Shown one piece after another: positions 1-5,037 of a stretch of DNA of 6,062 nt (the stretch's first letter is position 1; each line of letters begins with the position of its first letter). The DNA is from Pelagibacteraceae bacterium TMED65. GTDB taxonomy: Bacteria; Pseudomonadota; Alphaproteobacteria; TMED127. The position numbers and the translations under genes are program-made. The notes under the pieces were generated by a model, which saw only the letters and a program-made list of their open reading frames with translations, was not told where the DNA came from and made no database searches. Location of the stretch: contig NHDS01000016.1 in assembly GCA_002167215.1 (NCBI GenBank), positions 1-6,062 of the forward strand. Direction: 5' to 3'.

Positions 1-91
1 AAATGATTCAAAAAAAATACTAAAACCATTTGGAAGCAAAGCTGACAAATTAATCCAACTAACAAATTTTGTAATTTCACGAAATAAATGA
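1..91 (+). CDS. ispA: Polyprenyl (farnesyl/geranyl) diphosphate synthase, C-terminal end only
   Basis: Only the last 29 codons are present; the reading frame enters from the left edge (first complete codon at base 2) and stops at TGA 89-91. The visible tail contains LKPFGSKADKL and ends FVISRNK. This resembles the C-terminal helix of IspA-type farnesyl diphosphate synthases, which in E. coli ends YIIQRNK. Known role of the family: cytosolic condensation of isopentenyl diphosphate with allylic diphosphates to make C10-C20 prenyl chains for quinones, undecaprenol and similar products. The stop overlaps the tlyA start (ATGA, 88-91), so the two are probably cotranscribed. The aspartate-rich catalytic motifs lie outside the window. 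A geranylgeranyl synthase of the same family cannot be excluded. Confidence 0.68.
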   Translation, partial: NDSKKILKPFGSKADKLIQLTNFVISRNK

Positions 92-855
92 AATTTAAAT
101 CAAAAAAAGTTCCTGAAAAATTAAATAATAAGAGATTAGATAGCCTACTTAAAGAGTTGGAATTAGTTGATTCAAGAAATAAAGCGTTGGCAATGATTAT
201 TTCTGGTAATGTTTTTGTAAATGATGCTAAAGTTGATAAACCTGGGAAGTTGATAAAATGTGATACTATTATTAAATTACGACAAAATGATCATCAATGG
301 GTATCAAGAGGGGGAGTAAAACTTGAACATTCCATCAAAGTTTTAAATATAGATCTTAAAAATAAGATTTGTTTAGATATTGGAAGCTCTACAGGAGGTT
401 TTACAGATGTTTTGATAAGTGGAGGTGTAAAAAAAGTTTATGCAGTTGATGTGGGTTATGGTCAATTTGATTGGAGATTAAGAAATTCTGAAAAAGTAAT
501 TTTATTTGAAAGGACTAATGCAAGAAATATAAACAAAAAAATCATCAAAGAACAAATTGATTTAATTGTATGCGACGTAAGTTTTATTTCTCTTAAGATG
601 GTTTTATTACCATCTTTAGAATTACTTAAAGATCGTTTTATTATTCTTGCCTTGATAAAACCGCAGTTTGAAGTTGAAAAGAAAAAAGTTGGGAAAGGTG
701 GTATAATAAAAGACCCTAAAATTCATGAATATGTTTGTGAAGATATAAAAAATTGGGCAAAAGAAAATATCAATTATAAGTCAATAAAGATTATTGATAG
801 CCCAATATTAGGCCAGAAAGGGAATAAAGAGTTTTTTATATATATAAGAAATTAG
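88..855 (+). CDS. tlyA: TlyA-family rRNA (cytidine-2'-O)-methyltransferase (S4 domain plus FtsJ-like fold)
   Basis: 255 aa, close to the 268 aa of M. tuberculosis TlyA. An N-terminal S4 RNA-binding domain (about residues 16-65) begins [18 protein letters not shown] and includes the SGNVFVN turn. A Rossmann methyltransferase domain follows, with SAM motif [14 protein letters not shown] (95-107). K78, D163 (in CDVSFISL), K191 (in LIKPQFEV) and E248 (in GNKEFFIYI) match the K-D-K-E catalytic tetrad of TlyA in order and almost exactly in spacing. Known family role: 2'-O-methylation of cytidines in 16S and/or 23S rRNA; the old label 'hemolysin' is historical. Which rRNA site is modified here cannot be read from sequence. 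The ATG sits in an ATGA overlap with the upstream prenyl synthase and has no strong Shine-Dalgarno, suggesting coupled translation. The gene end overlaps convergent aroC by 4 bases. Confidence 0.93.
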   Translation: MKFKSKKVPEKLNNKRLDSLLKELELVDSRNKALAMIISGNVFVNDAKVDKPGKLIKCDTIIKLRQNDHQWVSRGGVKLEHSIKVLNIDLKNKICLDIGSSTGGFTDVLISGGVKKVYAVDVGYGQFDWRLRNSEKVILFERTNARNINKKIIKEQIDLIVCDVSFISLKMVLLPSLELLKDRFIILALIKPQFEVEKKKVGKGGIIKDPKIHEYVCEDIKNWAKENINYKSIKIIDSPILGQKGNKEFFIYIRN

Positions 856-1922
856 GCTTTAACTTTTTTATTTATAAGAAATAAATCAGCTAATATAATT
901 GCAACCATTGCCTCGCCGACTGGAACTGCTCTAATTCCAACACATGGATCGTGACGACCCTTTGTAATTACAGATGTATTCTGATTTTTTAAATCAACGG
1001 TTTTTCTTTTTGTTAAAATAGAACTAGTTGGTTTTACAGCAAACTTTACAATAATATCCTGACCTGACGATATTCCGCCAAGTGTGCCACCAGAATTATT
1101 TGAGTTAAAAATTATTTTTTTATTTTTATATTTCATTTCATCAGCATTTTCCTCACCTTGCAACTCGGCGCTTCTAAAACCATTACCAATTTCAATGCCT
1201 TTAACTGCTGGAATACTCATTATACCTTGAGCAATTAAGGCATCAATTTTTGAAAAAACTGGTTCCCCAAGACCTGGTGGAACTCCTGAGGCAGTAATTT
1301 GGATTACTGCACCGATAGAAGAACCTTTTTTACGAATATTTAAAAGATATTTTTCCCAACTTTTTACAACTTTTTGATCTGGACAAAAGAAATCATTTCT
1401 ATTAATTTCATTCCAATTCCAATTTTTTTCATTAATTTTTTTTTTACCAAGTTGTATTAGTGCACCTCTTATTTTTATTTTTTCACCTAAAATCTTTTTT
1501 GCTACTGCCCCAGCTGCAACTCTCATCGCAGTCTCTCTAGCTGATGCTCTACCTCCACCTCTATAATCTCTAATTCCATATTTCATTTGATAGGTATAGT
1601 CTGCATGACCCGGTCTAAATTTATCTTTGATTTCACTATAATCTTTTGATTTTTGATCTTTGTTATAAATTATTAGGGAAATTGGTGTTCCAGTGGTTTT
1701 GTTATTAAATACACCTGATAGAATTTGTACTCTATCATCTTCTTTTCTTTGAGTTGTAAATTTCGATTGTCCGGGTTTTCTTTTGTCTAAAAATTTCTGA
1801 ATATATTTTTCATTGATCTCTATATTTGAAGGAACGCCTTCAATAACGCATCCAATTGCTTCACCGTGGCTTTCACCCCATGTTGTAACTTTTAATATTT
1901 GACCGAAAGAACTTCCTACCAT
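852..1922 (-). CDS. aroC: Chorismate synthase
   Basis: 356 aa, the normal length (E. coli about 361). Cytosolic, reduced-FMN-dependent enzyme converting 5-enolpyruvylshikimate-3-phosphate to chorismate, the branch point to aromatic amino acids, folate and quinones. All three family signatures are intact: [16 protein letters not shown] (16-31), [17 protein letters not shown] (122-138) and [18 protein letters not shown] (322-339). The invariant histidines are visible at H19 and in RPGHADYTY (H106). [13 protein letters not shown] (278-290) is the expected flavin/substrate-site segment. The start lies one base after the fabI stop (TAA-A-ATG) without a clear ribosome binding site, so it is probably translationally coupled to fabI. 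An A10 run on the coding strand encodes K160-K162. The 3' end overlaps convergent tlyA by 4 bases, leaving no room for a dedicated terminator. Confidence 0.97.
   Translation of the reverse strand: MVGSSFGQILKVTTWGESHGEAIGCVIEGVPSNIEINEKYIQKFLDKRKPGQSKFTTQRKEDDRVQILSGVFNNKTTGTPISLIIYNKDQKSKDYSEIKDKFRPGHADYTYQMKYGIRDYRGGGRASARETAMRVAAGAVAKKILGEKIKIRGALIQLGKKKINEKNWNWNEINRNDFFCPDQKVVKSWEKYLLNIRKKGSSIGAVIQITASGVPPGLGEPVFSKIDALIAQGIMSIPAVKGIEIGNGFRSAELQGEENADEMKYKNKKIIFNSNNSGGTLGGISSGQDIIVKFAVKPTSSILTKRKTVDLKNQNTSVITKGRHDPCVGIRAVPVGEAMVAIILADLFLINKKVKA
1436..1445 (-). repeat. A10 homopolymer tract inside aroC
   Basis: Ten consecutive T on the plus strand, A10 in the aroC coding sense, covering codons GGT AAA AAA AAA ATT (G159-I163). 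It is the longest homopolymer I noticed in the window. Tracts this long are known in general to promote polymerase and replication slippage. The reading frame is intact through it here, so any effect on expression is inference. Confidence 0.85.
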
Positions 1923-1923
1923 T

Positions 1924-2736
1924 TTATCGTTCTACAGTAATATCCGGAGCATCAACAGATTTCATTCCGACTACATGGTAACCACAATCAACATGAATTA
2001 CCTCGCCAGTCACTCCTGAAGAAAGATCAGATAAAAGATAAACAGAATTTTTTCCAACTTCTTCTATTGATGTAATTCTTCTAAGTGGAGAATTATATTC
2101 ATTCCATTTCAGAATGTAACGGAAATCAGATATTCCTGAAGCAGCTAGAGTTTTTATTGGACCTGCAGAGATAGCGTTAACTCGAATGTTTTTTTTACCC
2201 AGGTCAACTGCTAAATATTTCACACTGGTTTCGAGAGCTGCTTTAGCAATTCCCATTACGTTATAATGAGGCATTACTCTCTCAGCACCCAAATATGAAA
2301 GAGTAAGAATTTGACCCCCATTTTTCATAACATTTTGAGCTCTTTGACAAAGAGAGGTAAATGAATAACATGAAACATCAAGTGTCTTTATAAAATTTTC
2401 CCTTGATGTATTAACATAATCTCCCTTCAATTGATCTTTATCTGAGAACGCTATAGAGTGAACAAGAAAATCGAATGATCCCCAGTTAACTTTAATTTTT
2501 TCAAAAAAATTATCCACACTTGAGTCTGAGGAAACATCACATTCTATTACAATTTGAGATTTACATTTCTCTGCCAGTGGAACCACTCTTTTTTTTATTG
2601 AATCATTTACATATGAAAAAGCTAGTTCTGCACCATATTCACTTAATTTTTGTGCAATACCCCATGCTATTGATCGATCATTTGCAATCCCTAGAATAAT
2701 TCCTTTTTTACCTTTTAAATTTACTATTGAATCCAT
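1924..2736 (-). CDS. fabI: Enoyl-[acyl-carrier-protein] reductase (NADH type, FabI)
   Basis: 270 aa from ATG 2734-2736, typical for FabI (E. coli 262). It catalyses the last reduction of each fatty-acid elongation cycle in the cytosol. It is a divergent short-chain dehydrogenase: the nucleotide-binding loop [13 protein letters not shown] lies at residues 16-28, then CDVSSD (66-71) and VHSIAF (92-97). The catalytic segment [20 protein letters not shown] holds Y148, Y158 and K165, equivalent to E. coli Y146, Y156 and K163. [13 protein letters not shown] (190-202) is the substrate-loop motif. An in-frame TTG at 2749-2751 would add five residues (MRIFK), but it lies inside the Shine-Dalgarno TGAGGA, which sits 8 bases before the ATG, so the ATG is preferred. 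First gene of a probable fabI-aroC operon, divergent from pdxH. Intact key residues favour FabI over FabL or a generic SDR. Confidence 0.96.
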   Translation of the reverse strand: MDSIVNLKGKKGIILGIANDRSIAWGIAQKLSEYGAELAFSYVNDSIKKRVVPLAEKCKSQIVIECDVSSDSSVDNFFEKIKVNWGSFDFLVHSIAFSDKDQLKGDYVNTSRENFIKTLDVSCYSFTSLCQRAQNVMKNGGQILTLSYLGAERVMPHYNVMGIAKAALETSVKYLAVDLGKKNIRVNAISAGPIKTLAASGISDFRYILKWNEYNSPLRRITSIEEVGKNSVYLLSDLSSGVTGEVIHVDCGYHVVGMKSVDAPDITVER

Positions 2737-2744
2737 TTTAAAAA

Positions 2745-2750
2745 TCCTCA
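2745..2750 (-). promoter_or_regulatory. Shine-Dalgarno site deciding the fabI start
   Basis: Minus-strand TGAGGA, followed by eight bases and then ATG at 2734-2736. It is the clearest ribosome binding site in the window. It overlaps the alternative TTG codon at 2749-2751, which argues against that upstream start. Confidence 0.75.
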
Positions 2751-2757
2751 ATTGAAA

Positions 2758-2787
2758 TTGTGAACCATTAACCTATATTCTTATAAT
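2758..2787 (+). promoter_or_regulatory. Predicted sigma70-type promoter of pdxH
   Basis: TTGTGA (2758-2763, four of six matches to TTGACA), an 18-bp spacer, then a perfect TATAAT (2782-2787). Transcription would start near 2794, giving a leader of about 17 nt before the pdxH ATG at 2811. It sits in the only spacer between divergent fabI and pdxH. This is a consensus match by eye; AT-rich DNA gives chance TATAAT hits, but position and spacing are good. Confidence 0.55.
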
Positions 2788-2801
2788 ATATTTCTTAACA
2801 A
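2772..2801 (-). promoter_or_regulatory. Candidate promoter of the fabI-aroC operon
   Basis: On the minus strand, TTGTTA (2796-2801) is separated by 18 bp from TATAGG (2772-2777). Both boxes are imperfect (four of six matches each). It overlaps the predicted pdxH promoter on the other strand, so the two polymerases would compete for the same DNA if both are real. Alternative AT-rich hexamers nearby could serve as the -10 box. Confidence 0.33.
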
Positions 2802-2810
2802 AAAGATATA

Positions 2811-3383
2811 ATGAATCCTTTTAAAAAATTCAATTTATGGTTTAGCTTAGCAAAAAAAAAGCATCCATTTGATCACACTGCCTTTGCTCTTGGAACATCA
2901 GACAAAAAAAATCAACCGCATGTAAGAATGGTTCTTCTCAAGTTGATACTCGATGATGGATTTGTTTTTTTTACAAATCTTAACAGTAATAAGGGAAAAC
3001 ATTTTGACTTTAATAAAAATCTTTCGATGTGTTTTTATTGGGAATCCTTGAATAAACAGATCAGAATTTTAGGTAAAGGAGTTGTTTTAGATGATTTCAA
3101 ATCAGACGAATATTTTGCTTCAAGGCCTAGAGGAAGTCAAATCGGTGCGTGGGTTTCAAATCAATCAAGTAAAATTAGTTCAAAAAAAATTTTAAAGAAA
3201 AAAGAGGCCGAATTTAAAAATAAGTTTGATGGTTTTTCTGTTCCCAGACCCAAACATTGGTGTGGTATCAAAATAAAACCTAATGAATTTGAGTTTTGGC
3301 AACAAGGTGAGTTTAGACTCCATGATAGAGAATTATTCAAGCTAAATAAAAATGTTTGGGTTAGACAACTTTTATCACCTTGA
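2811..3383 (+). CDS. pdxH: Pyridoxamine/pyridoxine 5'-phosphate oxidase
   Basis: 190 aa; FMN-dependent cytosolic enzyme oxidising PNP or PMP to pyridoxal 5'-phosphate. FMN-binding segments are RMVLLK (39-44), FFTN (53-56), the SNKGK stretch (59-63) and Q83. SRPRGSQIGAWVS (104-116) is strongly conserved. The family signature EFWQQGEFRLHDR (161-173) includes R169 and H171, equivalent to the substrate-contacting R197 and H199 of E. coli. The constant offset of 28 shows the core is colinear with the 218-aa E. coli enzyme and that the difference is a missing N-terminal segment. This is not a start-calling error: an in-frame TAA at 2796-2798 lies just upstream and no other start codon lies between. 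The C-terminus WVRQLLSP is the expected ending (E. coli ...DRLAP). Its stop is directly adjacent to the hemA stop on the other strand. It probably forms its own transcription unit. Confidence 0.96.
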   Translation: MNPFKKFNLWFSLAKKKHPFDHTAFALGTSDKKNQPHVRMVLLKLILDDGFVFFTNLNSNKGKHFDFNKNLSMCFYWESLNKQIRILGKGVVLDDFKSDEYFASRPRGSQIGAWVSNQSSKISSKKILKKKEAEFKNKFDGFSVPRPKHWCGIKIKPNEFEFWQQGEFRLHDRELFKLNKNVWVRQLLSP

Positions 3384-4598
3384 TTAGGCTGCCTTGTTTA
3401 TCTCTAAACTTTCAAAAACTGTTGATAAAGCAGATACAAGTTTTTTTATCATCTTGAACGAATGTTGAGGTGATGCAGTTATTCTTAACCTTTCCTTTCC
3501 TCTAGGTACAGTTGGAAAATTGATTGGTTGAACATAAATTTGGAAATCATCTAAAAGAATTTGACTAGCTTTCTTACATAACACAGGATCACCAATAATA
3601 ACAGGAATGATATGGCTATCACTTTGGATGAATGGAATATTATTCTTCTTAAGTTGTGCTTTTAATTCATTAACTACTTTGAATAACCTTTCTCTCTCCG
3701 AAGATGAAAATTTCAGATGTCTAATTGAAGTGTAGGCTCCAGCGGCTATACACGGTGGAAGTGAAGTTGTAAATATAAAACCTGACGAGAAACTTCTTAT
3801 AAAATCAATAGTTTCTTTCTTTCCTGTGATATAACCACCTATTACTCCAAATGCTTTAGCTAATGTACCTTGAATGATATCTATTTTTTCCATCACACCA
3901 TCTTTTTCTGCAACGCCAGCACCCCTTTGTCCATAAATTCCAACAGCATGTACCTCATCAAGGAAAGTAAGTGCATTGTATTTTTTCGCGAGATCGCAAA
4001 TTTTACTTATAGGTGCAAAGTCGCCATCCATTGAATAAACTGATTCAAAAACTATTACTTTTGACTTTGCTTTTGAATGTTTTATTAAATTATTTTCTAA
4101 ATCTTGAAGATCATTATGCTTGAAGATGACCTTCTTTGCATTTGAATTTTTCATACCTTGAATCATAGAAGCATGATTTTTTTCGTCAGAAAAAAAAATA
4201 CAATCTGGAAGTTTTTTACCTAAAGTTGACAAAGATGCTTGATTAGCTAAGTAGCCAGAATTAAAAAGAAGTGCAGATTCTTTTTGATGGAGATAACATA
4301 ACTCTCTCTCTAAAAGTACATGATAATGATTAGTACCAGAAATGTTTCTAGTGCCTCCAGACCCAGCTCCTACTTTTGTCAACGCATCAACCATATTAGC
4401 TAACACCGATTGATTTTGACTCATTCCTAAGTAATCATTGCTACACCAAACGGTAACTTCCGATACCGAGTTGTCTTTATAGTTTAATGCTTGCGGGAAA
4501 CTTCCTGCTAGTTTTTCTAAATCGGCAAAGACTCTATAATTACCTTCTAACTTAAGGTTGTTTAGACTTTTTTTGAAAAAATTTTCGTAATCTTTCAT
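3384..4598 (-). CDS. hemA: 5-Aminolevulinate synthase (C4/Shemin pathway)
   Basis: 404 aa, the usual alphaproteobacterial length. PLP-dependent cytosolic enzyme condensing glycine and succinyl-CoA to 5-aminolevulinate, the first committed step of tetrapyrrole synthesis. Fold-type I alpha-oxoamine synthase motifs in order: WCSNDYLGM (51-59), GAGSGGTRNISGT (77-89), FNSGYLANQ (112-120), DEKNHASMI (138-146), SVYSMDGD (186-193), DEVHAVG (214-220) and GTLAKAFGVIGG (244-255). H142, D214, H217 and the PLP-binding K248 fall at the same numbers as in Rhodobacter capsulatus ALAS. T83 in GGTRN is the residue linked to glycine selection, which argues for ALAS over 2-amino-3-ketobutyrate CoA ligase or KAPA synthase. 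No Cys-Pro heme regulatory motif was seen. The ATG overlaps the msrB stop (ATGA) on an A7 run, with only a weak AGG about ten bases upstream, so translation is probably coupled to msrB. The gene end abuts convergent pdxH. Confidence 0.97.
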   Translation of the reverse strand: MKDYENFFKKSLNNLKLEGNYRVFADLEKLAGSFPQALNYKDNSVSEVTVWCSNDYLGMSQNQSVLANMVDALTKVGAGSGGTRNISGTNHYHVLLERELCYLHQKESALLFNSGYLANQASLSTLGKKLPDCIFFSDEKNHASMIQGMKNSNAKKVIFKHNDLQDLENNLIKHSKAKSKVIVFESVYSMDGDFAPISKICDLAKKYNALTFLDEVHAVGIYGQRGAGVAEKDGVMEKIDIIQGTLAKAFGVIGGYITGKKETIDFIRSFSSGFIFTTSLPPCIAAGAYTSIRHLKFSSSERERLFKVVNELKAQLKKNNIPFIQSDSHIIPVIIGDPVLCKKASQILLDDFQIYVQPINFPTVPRGKERLRITASPQHSFKMIKKLVSALSTVFESLEINKAA

Positions 4599-4604
4599 TT
4601 TTTT
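4595..4604 (-). other. A AAA AAA TGA slippery junction at the msrB end and hemA start
   Basis: On the minus strand the last msrB codons read GTA AAA AAA TGA, so A7 (4598-4604) is phased A|AAA|AAA, the form of a -1 ribosomal frameshift heptamer, immediately followed by the stop. A -1 shift, or one extra A from transcriptional slippage, continues straight into the hemA ATG and frame, giving an MsrB-HemA fusion. The phasing is seen directly; actual slippage is inference. The same bases are also the ordinary ATGA stop-start overlap. Confidence 0.4.
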
Positions 4605-4972
4605 ACAAACCTTAAAGCTGCAGAGTTAATGCAAAATCTTTTATAACTGGGTTCAGGCCCGTCGTCAAAAACATGACCCAAGTGTGCCTTACAATTTTTG
4701 CAAATAACTTCTACTCTTTTCATGCCAAAAGAATTATCAACTAATTGTTCAGTTGATTCTTTGTTAATTGAAGAATGAAAGCTTGGCCAACCGCTCTTTG
4801 ACAAAAACTTGTCATTAGAACTGAATAAATCTAGACCACAACAAACACATTTATAAGTTCCTTGGTCAAAAAAGTCAAAGAATTCCCCGGAAAATGCAGG
4901 CTCAGTAGCTGCATTTTGAGTTACTTGATATGCTAATTTAGATAGCTTAGATTTTAAATCTGATTTCCTCAT
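4595..4972 (-). CDS. msrB: Peptide-methionine (R)-S-oxide reductase
   Basis: 125 aa (E. coli MsrB 137). It reduces the R-epimer of methionine sulfoxide in oxidised proteins. No signal peptide is visible, so it should be cytosolic. Two CxxC zinc pairs are visible, C42/C45 (CVCC) and C91/C94 (CKNC), along with SGWPSF (60-65), AHLGHVFDDGP (96-106) and the catalytic Cys in RFCINSAALRF (C114). E. coli has SGCGWPSF at the resolving-cysteine position; here it reads LSKSGWPSF, with serine in place of cysteine. The five cysteines are exactly four zinc ligands plus C114. It therefore looks like a 1-Cys type relying on thioredoxin or another thiol to attack the sulfenic acid directly, a variant known in the family. 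It is the first gene of a probable msrB-hemA operon, divergent from the thiO-like gene. The ATG at 4970-4972 has only a weak purine-rich ribosome site. Confidence 0.95.
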   Translation of the reverse strand: MRKSDLKSKLSKLAYQVTQNAATEPAFSGEFFDFFDQGTYKCVCCGLDLFSSNDKFLSKSGWPSFHSSINKESTEQLVDNSFGMKRVEVICKNCKAHLGHVFDDGPEPSYKRFCINSAALRFVKK

Positions 4973-4983
4973 TCTAATTCACA

Positions 4984-5001
4984 TATAATATAGTTATTAT
5001 A
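4984..5001. promoter_or_regulatory. Divergent AT-rich promoter region between msrB and thiO
   Basis: The 65-bp spacer (4973-5037) is almost entirely A/T. TATAAT occurs on the plus strand at 4984-4989, usable for thiO with a leader near 42 nt. Another TATAAT occurs on the minus strand at 4996-5001, usable for msrB-hemA with a leader near 17 nt. Neither has a convincing -35 box at 16-18 bp, and such hexamers arise readily by chance here. No stem-loop resembling a TPP riboswitch or other leader element is visible before thiO, and the space is too short for one. Confidence 0.35.
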
Positions 5002-5037
5002 AATTAAAATAGAAATATTAATAGTTTTAAGTTTTTT

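Noticed and set aside
88..855. Hemolysin or toxin function for the TlyA protein
   Set aside because: The S4 domain, SAM motif and K-D-K-E residues show an rRNA methyltransferase; there is no signal peptide or pore-forming feature.
843..882. Direct repeat TATAAGAAAT (843-852 and 873-882) at the tlyA/aroC junction
   Set aside because: Ten AT-rich bases repeated once are expected by chance at this composition; both copies lie in coding sequence and no inverted or further copies were seen.
2737..2751. Five-residue N-terminal extension of FabI from TTG 2749-2751
   Set aside because: The TTG is embedded in the TGAGGA Shine-Dalgarno that is properly spaced from the ATG at 2734-2736; the shorter start fits FabI homologues.
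2852..2861. A AAA AAA AAG run early in pdxH as a programmed frameshift site
   Set aside because: A -1 shift there reads three more codons (GCA TCC ATT) and then hits TGA, giving a useless peptide of about 20 residues; it simply encodes three lysines.
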